A stretch of 58,216 nucleotides of DNA from Strigomonas culicis (Eukaryota > Euglenozoa > Kinetoplastea > Trypanosomatida > Trypanosomatidae). Both the position numbers and the translations under genes were made by a program. Where the stretch lies: positions 1 through 58,216 of the forward strand of contig AUXH01000043.1 in assembly GCA_000482145.1 (NCBI GenBank), given 5' to 3'. Below are positions 28,200 through 38,270 of this stretch, piece after piece. Positions within the stretch are counted from its first letter, which is position 1. The number at the start of each line of letters is the position of its first letter. The notes beneath the pieces are model-generated. The model made no database searches, was not told where the DNA came from, and worked only from the letters and a program-made list of their open reading frames with translations.

Positions 28200-31100
28200 T
28201 CAGTTCTCAGAGTTCGGTCTGGTGTTGTAACCCTCCAGCAAATCTTCTAGTTGATCGCCAGTGGTTGGCACGTTATTGATGTGGAGCCGCCGTACCACTG
28301 GGTTCTCTCGCTTTAGTGACGCGATGAGCTTCTCATCCAGCGTCGGGTATGGCCGCAGCGGCACGCGCGAGCTGACAAATGGATCCTCCAAGTCGAGAAA
28401 CATATGAAACTGTGCCAAGTTCTCTGCCTCGAAGTCGCGGTCGAGATGGTGCGAGAAGACAAGGCAGCGGGAGGGATGCACGTGGATCTTTTCGGCGGCC
28501 CGTAGGTACAGGTCCAAGTGCGGACGCGCTAGAATGTGACGGTCGTGTGCCTCTTCGCCGTCAATATATGCCATGAAGAGCGACCGCATCTCCTCGCTGT
28601 ACATGAGCAGCTGCTTCAGGCTGCGACTGTACGTGACAACCGCCATCGCGACGCCACCCTCCAGAAGCCGCCGCATGAGTTGAAACATCTCGACGCACAT
28701 CTTGGGTGGGTTCTGCTCCAGCAGCTCACCCATATCCGCCACCTTGGCATTGGCGAGGCCGTATCGTGTCTCGACAATCTCCGCATCGTCCGGCGTCCCG
28801 AGCTCCAGGTTAATGCCGCGCGAGAGCAGAATGTTGTGGATGCCACTGAACGCAATCTCGTGCTTTTCCTTCTGGTACACCACGTACTCGATGAACTCCT
28901 CTGGGTTCAGCGGTGGGATCCGACGGTTCTGGAGGTTGCGGTAGGTGTCGAACAGCGTCTCCAAGACGCGGTACCACGACACATAGTTGTACTCGTAGAG
29001 GTTGTGAAAGAGACAATCGGAGAGGAACACGGCGCCGTCAAAATGAGTGAAGCGGCTCGCACTGATGCGGGGGATGGAGACGCGCTGCTTCGCCTCCACG
29101 CGACTGAAGCCGGTGTGGAGGTGAATGCGGTGGCGATCCGTGCCGTGGATGAAGCGGATGCTGTCCCCAGAAACGAGTTCGTAGGTCAGCTTTTCGGTGT
29201 CCATCGACACTTGCATCGTGGAGCCCTTCCAACAAATGGTGAAGCAGTACCGCGTGACGCTGGCGGGCAGGAAAGGGCTCAGACGGAGGTCGCCGGAGCC
29301 GATGGAAACGCCGCCGAGGCCGAGGATGAGCGTGCCGAGCGACATCACCATCGCGCCACAGTGCAGCCCTTCCTCCGCCGTGTAGACAATGTTGTCGAGG
29401 TCAAAGTTGGCCAGCGAGCGTAAGTACGGCATCGGCTGCGAGAACTCGCGACGCGCGCGGCACTGGGCGAGGGCCAGCACCCCGATGCTGATGGGAGAGT
29501 CCAGTGTGCACAATGGGCGGTAGTACATGTAGTTCTTTTCAAAGTCAACCGCGTCAAACTCGTAGTCGTGCACAAACATGCCGAGAAGCACCTCAGGCAC
29601 TTCGACCACCTTGCGTCGGTAAATAGCAAGGGGATGGTAGTTGAGGTTGAGTGGATGTTTGGCACCACCCACCCACGGCTCCAGCTTGTCGAAGTAGTCG
29701 TGCACCATGTACACGTCCAGGCGCTCATCGCGCTTCACGCTGATCGCCTCCGCGGCCTGCTTCATCGTCTCGAGCTCCGCGCGGTCCATGCCGATACGGT
29801 TCAGGAGCGCGTCCACTAAGTAGGCCCCTACAATCTGGTCCTGCTGGGCGACAATCTCGACGGCGCTCCGCAGATGATGCTTGGCGGAGAGATGCACGTA
29901 GAAATTGCCCGAGACGCTGCTGTTGTACTCATCCGCGCCGGCGATGTTGTCGAGGCGGAAGACACTTTTATCGTCGTGCCACTCGCCGAGCGGCAGCCAC
30001 ACGCGCGCGGTCTCCAGCAGCAACTCCAACAGCATCAGGCGATCCTCGACCGGAATGTTGTCCACGGCGGCCAAGTAGTACTTCACCATCAGCCCAATCT
30101 CACTGTTCACCTGGAAGCGCGCGTTGTTCGAATTGCTGTAGTGGCGGCAGTTGGTGCCCTTGATGGTGCTCATTGGATAGATGGCGCCGTGCTGCAGGCA
30201 CAGGTCTTCCGCGTTCTGCCTGCAGACGGGCAGTATCTTGTACAGGCTCTTCAAGAGATCGAGGGCGCAGCAGGGCTGCGTCAGGCAGTAGTAGAGCACA
30301 TAGAAGAGGTAGTCCGACAGCTGATAGAGGAGACCCTCGCCGCTGCTGGAGCACCCCGAGGCGGTCATGCCCTGCTGCAGATGGGACCCGAGGGAGTAGA
30401 GACGGAAGGCATTGTAAAGAAGCGCAAGCTTGGTGCGATCCGGCGTGAGCTCGTCTTGTAGCTGCATATCCACTTGAAAGTTGTTCCAAAACTCCTCTAA
30501 GGATTGCCGACGGCGATCGATAACCTCGGTGATGAGTGGGAACGGTATAGCGGGCGCGGGGCCGCTCTTCACGTGGCGTGCCTTGAAGGACAGCACCACC
30601 TGCGTCGGAATGGGCTCCGTGCTCACCATACTGAACGTGAACGTTTTCTTGATGAGGAACTGCTTCTTGCCGCTGTTGATATCATTTGTTACCAACGGTG
30701 GCACCGCGGCGTGCAGCAACGGCGTGGGCTTAGCGCGATTCCCGTTCGACGACAACTCGTGCGAGAGCGCGTAGCCGTTGTTGTTGTCTTCCTGGGAGTA
30801 GATCGTGTGGCCGTACTGATTGTAGGCAAAGGGGGACTGGGGGTAGTCCATCTGCTCAAAGCAGGAGTTCACCTCGACGTCGGGAATGATGTGAGATGGG
30901 GGTGCGTTCGGGTACTCGATGGTGCACGTCACGCTCGTCGTGGTGTTCAGCATCACGTTGGAGGTCAGGGAGCGCTGCCACACGTCGTCCATCTGCGCCG
31001 CCTTCATCACCTCCCAGTCCGTCAGGTCGACGATGAAGGTGGCGACGGCGCTGAGCTTGTACCGCATCGGCCGCATCGGGTTCCCCACCATCTCGCCCGA

Positions 31101-31733
31101 GCTGCCGAGATGGGGCGAGTGCGGTCCCCACCGGAGGGCGGCCGAGTTGTCCATCGAGTTGGAGTACCCGGCCATCCCGTCGCTCACCAGGTCGTACTCC
31201 TGCATGTTGGGAGGCTCGAGCCGAAAATTGCTGTAGATGACTTCGGCCGCCCACAGACTCGGCTCGTCGGTGGCAACCGCGCGGGTGTAGTGCGTGTCAA
31301 ACATGATCCCGCCGTCGCTACTCATCACGTCCTTGCACACGCTGCGGTACGAGCCATCGCTCAGACTCAGCCGCCTTTCCGGGATGCAGGACAGCGTGCC
31401 AGAGTCCCCATCCACCGTGAAGTCGAGGCCGATCAGGCCGATCGAGGCGCCGGTCTGCTTCTGCGACGGCAGCGCCGCGCAGTTCACCATGGACTCACGA
31501 GACGTCACGTGGTACACCCCGTTCATCATCACCTCCGTCACGAAGCTTATCGTCTCCATTTCGCTCCGGTGCCGCAACCCGAGGTGGCCGTTTGTACCGT
31601 ACATGACGCTGTCGGCCACGCTATTGGGCACGTAGGCGGTGGCATCACTACTCTGCACAATCTCCATTCCCTCTAGAAGGAACATGGGTTTCTTAGGGAC
31701 CTCATAGTCTCGTGCAAGTGCGCTGGACTTCAT
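28200..31733 (-). CDS. GH65 glycosidase/phosphorylase-like protein fused to a degenerate HAD domain (1177 aa)
   Basis: Residues about 1-870 follow the GH65 layout (maltose/trehalose/kojibiose phosphorylases and related hydrolases): an N-terminal beta-sandwich, a helical catalytic barrel and a small C-terminal beta-domain. The catalytic-acid segment is recognisable as GADEYNSSVSGNFYV, with Glu602 at the expected position; the preceding LLLETARVWLPLGEW matches the family's LLETARFW block. Residues about 890-1130 resemble a beta-phosphoglucomutase-type HAD domain, a partner enzyme of GH65 phosphorylases in bacteria. Here motif I reads THFDGAV, with His897 in place of the nucleophile Asp. Motif II is VVTYSRS. 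Motif IV, normally ED, is VFSHHLD. The HAD part is therefore probably catalytically dead. No signal peptide, so probably cytosolic. Substrate unknown. Confidence 0.87.
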   Translation of the reverse strand: MKSSALARDYEVPKKPMFLLEGMEIVQSSDATAYVPNSVADSVMYGTNGHLGLRHRSEMETISFVTEVMMNGVYHVTSRESMVNCAALPSQKQTGASIGLIGLDFTVDGDSGTLSCIPERRLSLSDGSYRSVCKDVMSSDGGIMFDTHYTRAVATDEPSLWAAEVIYSNFRLEPPNMQEYDLVSDGMAGYSNSMDNSAALRWGPHSPHLGSSGEMVGNPMRPMRYKLSAVATFIVDLTDWEVMKAAQMDDVWQRSLTSNVMLNTTTSVTCTIEYPNAPPSHIIPDVEVNSCFEQMDYPQSPFAYNQYGHTIYSQEDNNNGYALSHELSSNGNRAKPTPLLHAAVPPLVTNDINSGKKQFLIKKTFTFSMVSTEPIPTQVVLSFKARHVKSGPAPAIPFPLITEVIDRRRQSLEEFWNNFQVDMQLQDELTPDRTKLALLYNAFRLYSLGSHLQQGMTASGCSSSGEGLLYQLSDYLFYVLYYCLTQPCCALDLLKSLYKILPVCRQNAEDLCLQHGAIYPMSTIKGTNCRHYSNSNNARFQVNSEIGLMVKYYLAAVDNIPVEDRLMLLELLLETARVWLPLGEWHDDKSVFRLDNIAGADEYNSSVSGNFYVHLSAKHHLRSAVEIVAQQDQIVGAYLVDALLNRIGMDRAELETMKQAAEAISVKRDERLDVYMVHDYFDKLEPWVGGAKHPLNLNYHPLAIYRRKVVEVPEVLLGMFVHDYEFDAVDFEKNYMYYRPLCTLDSPISIGVLALAQCRARREFSQPMPYLRSLANFDLDNIVYTAEEGLHCGAMVMSLGTLILGLGGVSIGSGDLRLSPFLPASVTRYCFTICWKGSTMQVSMDTEKLTYELVSGDSIRFIHGTDRHRIHLHTGFSRVEAKQRVSIPRISASRFTHFDGAVFLSDCLFHNLYEYNYVSWYRVLETLFDTYRNLQNRRIPPLNPEEFIEYVVYQKEKHEIAFSGIHNILLSRGINLELGTPDDAEIVETRYGLANAKVADMGELLEQNPPKMCVEMFQLMRRLLEGGVAMAVVTYSRSLKQLLMYSEEMRSLFMAYIDGEEAHDRHILARPHLDLYLRAAEKIHVHPSRCLVFSHHLDRDFEAENLAQFHMFLDLEDPFVSSRVPLRPYPTLDEKLIASLKRENPVVRRLHINNVPTTGDQLEDLLEGYNTRPNSEN

Positions 31734-32358
31734 ACGCTAAACAGGTACACTTCTCGACGAGTGGAGTCGGCACGTATAATGCTTCGGCGTCGATCACAAA
31801 GAAACAGCCAACAAATACGAAATGTTCAACAAACGAAAGCAAAGTGATTCAGAAAAGAAAACAAAAAAAAGGAGAAGAACAAGTGAGATGTGAAGGCTGG
31901 TTTTTAAAAAAAGACGCTAAATATTCCTAAAAAACGTGAAAATAATGAAAACAGACAAACGAACAAAAAAAGAGAGCGAACAACTAAGCTACTATTATAG
32001 AAGGGTGACGAGAGGAGAAGTCGGATAACACGTACTTGGCGTGGAGGTTCCAGCAACAATTAGTGCCTGCTTCCACACACAAAAAAAAACAATGGCATCA
32101 TGAATTTTTCTTTGTTGCTGTTCAGATTTCGTCTAAAACACAGGTCTATACTCAAAAAAAAAAGGAGGGAAAGCCTTTAAAACAAATGTAAAATAAACAA
32201 GAGAAACGAAAGTAGGAACCAAAACAAGATCTAATAGGTTGGGTCTATGAAACCGTGTGTATACTCTTTATGATGTATTATGTCGAATCGATTCCAGCGA
32301 AGCGCCTTCTTTTCCTCTGTCCGGGTGAACTATATTCTTGTGTGGTCGTCCCGCCGTG
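31734..32358. other. Gene-free spacer (0.63 kb)
   Basis: AT-rich intergenic region between the kelch-protein gene and the GH65-like gene, with A-rich runs at about 31855-31985 and 32150-32165. No gene or RNA recognised. Confidence 0.55.
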
Positions 32359-35300
32359 TCACGTGTACTTGCGACTCAGACGCTCCCGCGCCTCCATGAT
32401 GCGCCTCTCCCCGAGCGTCATTCGCGAGCGACCGTCCTTCCCCTCCGCAGTCGACGGCCGCTTTGCCTTGGCCTCGCTGCTCGCGGTGGCCCGCGCAGTG
32501 GTCGGCGTCCGTCTCGCTGCATGGCCCTTGCTGCCGGAACGCCGCTGGGCGTTCACGTGCTGCGACACCAAGGCGGTGCCCACCGGCGGCGAGACGTGAT
32601 AGGCCGGGTACTGCCGCGTGCTGGTGTTGCCGCCCGCCGCCCGTGCGACCGCGGCGGCCGGCGCCGGCGCCGTCACCGCCGGCACCGGTTGGGGCCGCGG
32701 CTTCCGATCGCCACGGCCGAAGTAGAAGTAGTCCTCCTCGGCATCCGCCCAGATGGTCCCGCCCGTGGCGGTGGCGGCGGTCGGTGGCGTGGGCTGCCGC
32801 GCGTTCGCGTCGACGAGCGGAATCTGTCCATAGAAGTGCTCCGCGTTCACCACGAAGGGGCCGGGCGCGACACTCGTCATGGGCTCCAGGTCCTCCTCCA
32901 CCTCGCCGGTGCCGCCAATCTGGGACAGCGCCACGATGGTGGACCGCCGCGGCTTCGCGACGACGTTCGCCGTCGCGCCGCTCGCGACGTTCTGTGGAAT
33001 GTGCACAATCGACCCGACCGCCAAGGAGACACCGCCGCTCTCGACGGGCGGTGGCGGCGGCGGCGGCGGTGACACGGCAGTCGCCGACTGGGACTCCAGC
33101 TTGTAGGCGACCGCGTCGTAGAGCATATTGCGGCGCGCACCGGCCACCGCCCAGTCGTTCGCGTAGCCGGGCCGCGCGCCGCCCATCAGCGCCGCGGCGC
33201 TCGATACGGGCGCGCCGCCGAGAAAGGTGTTGGGCACCTTGGCAACGGCGGCCACGCCGGCCGGCTCCACCACACACGCCGGGGGCGGAGCCGCCTGTGG
33301 CGACGGCACACGGCCGTCCGCGGGCGGGCCGGCGACCATCGCCTCGGGGGAGAGGAGTGGCACCGACTGCGCGGCGCGCGGCTGCCCCGTGCGCGGGCCG
33401 CCCGCCGCCGCCGGCAGCTGCGCCAGGTCGACCGTGTGCGCCGTGGGGTTGTACGGCAGCGTCGCCAGGAGGTTCTTCGGCTTCGGCGGCGACTGCCTGT
33501 GCGTGGCGTCAGGGGCCGTCCCCTTCTTGCCTGCCTTTCCCTTCCTCTGGGTGGGTGGCGACGCCGCATTCGCGTCGCGCGCCACCGCCCTCACGCCGCG
33601 CTGGAGCGCCGCGGAGGGCGCGACGCCGCTGTTCGGCGGCAGGCTGCCGATGTGCTCGCTGGGGGCGCCGGACCGCTCAATCGCCGCGTGCGGCACGATG
33701 GTGTCCACGCCGCGGGAGGAGCTGCGGGAGCTGTCGTAGTAGTACGAGCTCCCGTAGTAGGAGCTGCCGTAGGAGGAGCCGCTGGCGGTGCGCGTGGGGC
33801 GCCCGGGGCGCGGCGTGCTCTTGGCGCGGTGGAGCACGTCGGCCGATCGCTTCGCCGAGGCGCTGCGGTGGCCGGACTTGGAGGCAGTTTTTGTGTGCGC
33901 GGCGGACGGTGCGCGGGGCGGGGGCCCGCCGACCGGCCCTGCCGTCTTCTGGTCAGGCGCCGTCGTGGCGTCGGCTTGCGGCGGTGGCGGCTGGACGCGT
34001 TGGTTGCGCGCGACGCCGTGGGGCTTCCGCGCGCCCGCCTTGGAGAGGAAGCTGGACGTGATGCGCTGCACGACGCCGGCCACACCGCCCAGCACGCGCG
34101 CGTACAGCTTCTCCGCCGTCGCATCCGGCGGGGCGCCGGCCGTGTTGCTTGTATCCCAGTCGTTCCAGCGGATCAGCGCCACTTTGCTCTTGAACGTTTC
34201 CATCTTATCCTTCAGCTCTATCATCGGCCGCAGAGAGCTCAGGTAGACGGTATGCGTCTTGTGCTCGTCCTCCGACTCCACCGGCGGGTTGTCGGCGTTC
34301 GGCACAACCGGTGACGACGCGAGCAGTCCGACAGACTCCGCAGCGGGGGTCATCGGCGGCGGTGCAGCGAACCCCGTGGAGAGAATCCCAGCCGTGACCG
34401 GCGGCGGCGCAAAGGGTTGGGCACCGGTCGCGAGCCCCACCGCCGGTGGAAGCGGCTGCGCGGCGGGGCCGGTGGAGGAGGACGTGGTGGTGGTGCCCGT
34501 CGCGGCCGGGCCGCCCCGCGGCGCGGACGCGCCGGCCTCCTCGTCCCTGCAAAGCAGCACCTGGCGGAAGGACTGCGCCGCCTGCGCCACCTCCGCGGCC
34601 AGGGCCAGCGTCCTCTCCCGCAGCGCGTTGGAGCGGCGCACGACGGTCTCCTGCGTGGAGGCCGTGCCAATGGCGGCTGCAGGTGCAGGGGGCTCTGGTC
34701 CGGGCACTGGCGGGGCCGGGGCAAACCCGATCGGAGGCGGCAGCAGCGGCTGGCCGCCCGGCACCGGCATGAGAGAGGGCGGTGGCAGCGGCGCTGGGGT
34801 GGCCGCCGTAGGGGCCAGCGCTGGCGCGCTCGGCGGCGGTCGGACCGTGACCGCCATGCCGGCGTGGCAGTGTTGGTGGAGCTTGCTCACGCTGGTCTCT
34901 ACCTTTTGGGTCTGTTCCAGCAGCTGGTTCCACTCTCTGGACGACACGGTGATGCTCGCCGTGTTCTCGTCCGCGTAGAAGCCGGCGCCGAGGGACTGGC
35001 GCGCCGGCGCCGACGTGGTGCGCGCGGCGGGCCTGGACACGGTCCGCTTCGACTTTGGCGGCGGGGCGTCCTGTGGCGTGCCCGCTGCCGCCGCGCCCTT
35101 GGCCCAAATCTGCTTCACACGCTCCCGCTGCTTGTCCGGCGCGGTGTCGCGGCCGAATATCTTGTCCTGCCGGTTCTGCTCCACCACCTGCGTCAGCAGC
35201 CGCATCACCTCCTTGTGCTTGTCGACGCCCTTCATGAGCGAGTCGACGCGGTTCTTAATGTAGCGGTTCATGATGTGGGCAATCGTCCGGCTCAGGGTGT

Positions 35301-37899
35301 CCACGTGGCCCTGCATGTTTCCGATCGCCGTCACGAAGCCCTCCTTCTCCTCCCAGTCGACCGTGCGCAGGGCGCGGTTGAGCTGGTGCATGTGCGCGAG
35401 CTGGTGGTTGAGGCCGTGGATGAGATTTTCCACCACCGTGCGGCGGAACGGCTTCGCGGCCGCGTAGTCCTCGAACTTCTGACCGGCGCGCTGACGGTGC
35501 GTCTTGGACTTCACCGCGGTGACGCCAATCTCGGACCCCTTCATGGACTTGATAATATCGCGCGCCTGACGACTGAGCGAAACGCACTCCTCGATGATGT
35601 GGATACGGGTGTCCCGGTCGGGCACGTTGCTGGGAAGGTCCTCTATTTTGTACTCCTGCGTAAAGGCCGTGCAAACCTTCTCGCTCTTCTCCATCAGACG
35701 GGCGATCTCCTCCTCCTTGAGGTAGAGCGTCGGCTCCATACTCTCGCGCTCCTCCAGTGTGACCTTTTGCTCCGTCGTGTGGGCCTCGACTTCCTTCTTC
35801 CGCACGAAGTCCTCCTGGCGGCGCACGAAGGCCTTGAAGTGCTCCGGCAGTTCATCCGGGTCGACCTCGATGCCGAGCGCGTTCACGTTTGCCTCGCCCT
35901 CCTCCGCGCCGTCCTCACCCTTCTTGGGCGCCTTCGGGGCGAAGGCCATCACGAGGCTGTCGTCAAAGAAAATCATCCGCTTCAGCAGCACGTTGGTGTC
36001 CTCCGTGAGCGCCGCGGCGGCCTCCCCGGCATTGGACGCCTTTCTGTCGCTGGACGGAGACGCGGTGCGCGAGGCGGCGGCCGTGTCCTTCTTCTTCGCC
36101 GCCTTGGACTTCTTGGTGAGACCACCAAACACGACGTAGGAGGCCTCGTCGCCGCACGGGGCCGCGGTAGAGAAGAGCAGCGGCGGCAGCGCCGGCCGCG
36201 TCTGCACCTTCTCCAGCCACACGTGCTCCCCCTTGATGGTGGGCACGAGGTTCAGCTCCATCACCGTGGGCGCCACCGCCTCCGTGGCATCGGTTGCCTC
36301 CTCGAGGGACGTCTGGAGGCCCCCCGTGATGAGCATGCGGCACCCCACCACCGTGGCGGCGTGCCCGGCGCGGCCCAGCACCTCGCCGTGACACGGCAGC
36401 CGCTCCCACCGCTCGTTCACCAAGTCAAAGGCCCAAGTGTCGCTCAGCGTCTCGTTTTTCGCGTCGAGTCCGCCGAACACGACCATGTAGTTGCCGTAGC
36501 GCACCGCCGAGTGCAGGAAGCGCGCCGCGGGCACCCCACTCTGCGCGGGCGCCTCCGTCTCGTCGCCGTTGGCGGCGTGCCGCGCCTTTGCGGCGCGGAT
36601 GACGCGCACCGTGTAGCCGCTGACATTCACCGCGATGAGCTGACCGGAAACCTCCATTTGATCCGTCAGGCCGCCAAACACAAAGATCTCCTCCCCAAAA
36701 GAGACCGCGGTGTGGTAGGCGAGAGGGAAAATGATCGATGTTTGAATCGCGCGCCACGTCTGGGTGCTGAGGTCCATGTCGAACAGGTACGGTACGAAGC
36801 CGATCGTAGTGTTGCTCTTGGCGGCGCTGCCGCCGTGACGGGCGACGGGCGCCTCGGTGGAGGGCGCGGCCTGCGCCCCGCCCCGCTCGGACTGGATGCG
36901 GCAGCCGAGCGGGACGAGGTGCCTCGCGCGCGCGGCGCGCAGCGGGTCCACCGCGAGCACGCCGTCCTGCAGCGTCCGCGTGCCGCCCGGGCCGATGCCG
37001 CCGAGCACGACGAGCCTGTCGACCGCCTCGGCCACGACCATCGCGTGGCCGTAGTGGCCGGCCGGCACGAACTGCCTCCCCTCCACGCGCCGCCAGCTGA
37101 AGGTCAGCAGGCAGTACTCGTACAGCTCCTGCTCGACCGTGCGGCTGCCGACGCCGACGCCGCCGTACACCAGCACGCGCTGGCACATGTCGCTCGCGTT
37201 GATGTAGGACGTCATCGCGTGAAAGGTCAGCGCCGGCGGACGGAAGTGGCGCGCGTCGCTCTGCGGCATGACTGACACGTACTGCAGTCGGTGGTAGTTG
37301 CGCTCCTGCTGCGGCGCGGCGGGCGCCATGGAGGCCCACACGTCGTGGCGCGACATGCTGGCGAACGCCTTCGCCTTCTCCTTCGCGTTGGCGACGTCTC
37401 CGCCGGCAAAGGCCTTCCGCGGTGCCTTGGCCTCCTCCTCGCCGCCGGTGGCGCGGAACCGCCGCAGCGGCGTTGCTGCGGACCGCGACTGGCTCTTGCA
37501 GCGCCCCACGAGCTGGCCCGCGGGACCCTTCTCCTGTGCCTTTCCGCCCTCCTGCCGCTGCTTCACGATGAGCTCGTCATGCTCCTTCCGCAGCTCGTTG
37601 ATCACCTGGTACCAGTCGCTCGTCTCTTCCGTGCCGGGCGGGGCGCGCACGCGTGCGTCCGCGGCGTCGACGCTGGAGTCCTCGGAGGACGTGTCGGACT
37701 CTTCGTCAAATTCCTCCTCATCGTAGTTCGCATTGGGGTCGAATTCCTCCAAGTGCAGCGTCACGCGGTCGTTAATGACCATCTTGTGGTCCTTTTGGCG
37801 GAGCAAATCATCGATGTTGATCGGACGCTGCACTGCCGTCACGCCATCTTCGTCCACCACCTGCACCTGGACTTGGCTGTCGCCGGGCTTTGCAGTCAT
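32359..37899 (-). CDS. Giant kelch-repeat protein with long low-complexity C-terminus (1846 aa)
   Basis: Residues 1-230 are acidic and charged (DEEEFDEESDTSSEDSS near 60). Kelch repeats occupy about 230-560: RVLVYGG, RLVVLGGIG, EIFVFGGLTD, MVVFGGLDAKN and MLITGGL are the second-strand signatures, enough for a beta-propeller of five to seven blades. A charged, helical, probably coiled-coil region follows (about 600-930), with conserved-looking segments such as EECVSLSRQARDIIKSMKG. The last about 850 residues are Pro/Ala/Gly-rich disorder, including a Tyr/Ser stretch (about 1370-1395), several poly-Pro runs and basic tails. No enzyme motif seen. It may be a scaffold, possibly cytoskeletal or flagellar; this is inference. 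The frame opens upstream only with TTG; the ATG at 37899 (MTAKPGDSQV) is chosen. Confidence 0.85.
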   Translation of the reverse strand: MTAKPGDSQVQVQVVDEDGVTAVQRPINIDDLLRQKDHKMVINDRVTLHLEEFDPNANYDEEEFDEESDTSSEDSSVDAADARVRAPPGTEETSDWYQVINELRKEHDELIVKQRQEGGKAQEKGPAGQLVGRCKSQSRSAATPLRRFRATGGEEEAKAPRKAFAGGDVANAKEKAKAFASMSRHDVWASMAPAAPQQERNYHRLQYVSVMPQSDARHFRPPALTFHAMTSYINASDMCQRVLVYGGVGVGSRTVEQELYEYCLLTFSWRRVEGRQFVPAGHYGHAMVVAEAVDRLVVLGGIGPGGTRTLQDGVLAVDPLRAARARHLVPLGCRIQSERGGAQAAPSTEAPVARHGGSAAKSNTTIGFVPYLFDMDLSTQTWRAIQTSIIFPLAYHTAVSFGEEIFVFGGLTDQMEVSGQLIAVNVSGYTVRVIRAAKARHAANGDETEAPAQSGVPAARFLHSAVRYGNYMVVFGGLDAKNETLSDTWAFDLVNERWERLPCHGEVLGRAGHAATVVGCRMLITGGLQTSLEEATDATEAVAPTVMELNLVPTIKGEHVWLEKVQTRPALPPLLFSTAAPCGDEASYVVFGGLTKKSKAAKKKDTAAASRTASPSSDRKASNAGEAAAALTEDTNVLLKRMIFFDDSLVMAFAPKAPKKGEDGAEEGEANVNALGIEVDPDELPEHFKAFVRRQEDFVRKKEVEAHTTEQKVTLEERESMEPTLYLKEEEIARLMEKSEKVCTAFTQEYKIEDLPSNVPDRDTRIHIIEECVSLSRQARDIIKSMKGSEIGVTAVKSKTHRQRAGQKFEDYAAAKPFRRTVVENLIHGLNHQLAHMHQLNRALRTVDWEEKEGFVTAIGNMQGHVDTLSRTIAHIMNRYIKNRVDSLMKGVDKHKEVMRLLTQVVEQNRQDKIFGRDTAPDKQRERVKQIWAKGAAAAGTPQDAPPPKSKRTVSRPAARTTSAPARQSLGAGFYADENTASITVSSREWNQLLEQTQKVETSVSKLHQHCHAGMAVTVRPPPSAPALAPTAATPAPLPPPSLMPVPGGQPLLPPPIGFAPAPPVPGPEPPAPAAAIGTASTQETVVRRSNALRERTLALAAEVAQAAQSFRQVLLCRDEEAGASAPRGGPAATGTTTTSSSTGPAAQPLPPAVGLATGAQPFAPPPVTAGILSTGFAAPPPMTPAAESVGLLASSPVVPNADNPPVESEDEHKTHTVYLSSLRPMIELKDKMETFKSKVALIRWNDWDTSNTAGAPPDATAEKLYARVLGGVAGVVQRITSSFLSKAGARKPHGVARNQRVQPPPPQADATTAPDQKTAGPVGGPPPRAPSAAHTKTASKSGHRSASAKRSADVLHRAKSTPRPGRPTRTASGSSYGSSYYGSSYYYDSSRSSSRGVDTIVPHAAIERSGAPSEHIGSLPPNSGVAPSAALQRGVRAVARDANAASPPTQRKGKAGKKGTAPDATHRQSPPKPKNLLATLPYNPTAHTVDLAQLPAAAGGPRTGQPRAAQSVPLLSPEAMVAGPPADGRVPSPQAAPPPACVVEPAGVAAVAKVPNTFLGGAPVSSAAALMGGARPGYANDWAVAGARRNMLYDAVAYKLESQSATAVSPPPPPPPPVESGGVSLAVGSIVHIPQNVASGATANVVAKPRRSTIVALSQIGGTGEVEEDLEPMTSVAPGPFVVNAEHFYGQIPLVDANARQPTPPTAATATGGTIWADAEEDYFYFGRGDRKPRPQPVPAVTAPAPAAAVARAAGGNTSTRQYPAYHVSPPVGTALVSQHVNAQRRSGSKGHAARRTPTTARATASSEAKAKRPSTAEGKDGRSRMTLGERRIMEARERLSRKYT
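33712..33790 (-). other. Tyr/Ser-rich low-complexity segment inside the kelch protein
   Basis: This codes for a run of about 25 residues made almost only of Ser, Tyr and Gly (SYYGSSYYYDSSRSSS), within the disordered tail. The composition resembles prion-like or condensate-forming segments. Confidence 0.8.
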
Positions 37900-38270
37900 A
37901 TGGAGTGTATCTATGAGGGTGCAGGGTGTTCGCTGGTAGTGCAACAATTACTAGTGGAGTACCTCTCTATAAAAATGAAAAGAATCTATATATATATGTG
38001 TGTGTGTATGTGTTGGTATCTAAAAAAAAAAAATGAGAGACACGCTGTTACTGTAACACGGTGACTTTCGACAACAGCAGAAAGGGAGAGAGAATGGGGA
38101 AGAAAAGAATAATTCAGTGTCTCATTGGTGAGCAGTAATAGAAAGCAAAGCATACATCATAAGGATAGCTAAAGCACGTCACCAAAGAGAGCCGTTTTGT
38201 GCACACACTTACAAAACTAAAGCGTCAAAGCGTATCGCATCAATGTACAAAAATGGATGTGCAGCGGTGC
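37900..38270. other. Gene-free spacer with TA/TG repeat (0.37 kb)
   Basis: It includes an AT run continuing into a TG run at about 37986-38010 and a purine-rich patch near 38085-38110. It holds the 3' UTR of the helicase gene and the leader of the kelch-protein gene. Confidence 0.6.

Noticed and set aside
28200..29060. Reading the C-terminal HAD part of the GH65-like protein as an active beta-phosphoglucomutase
   Set aside because: The nucleophile position holds His897 and the motif IV acidic pair is missing.
34417..37275. A 952-codon plus-strand open frame over the kelch gene
   Set aside because: Antisense shadow of a GC-rich gene; Arg/Leu/His-rich with no motif.
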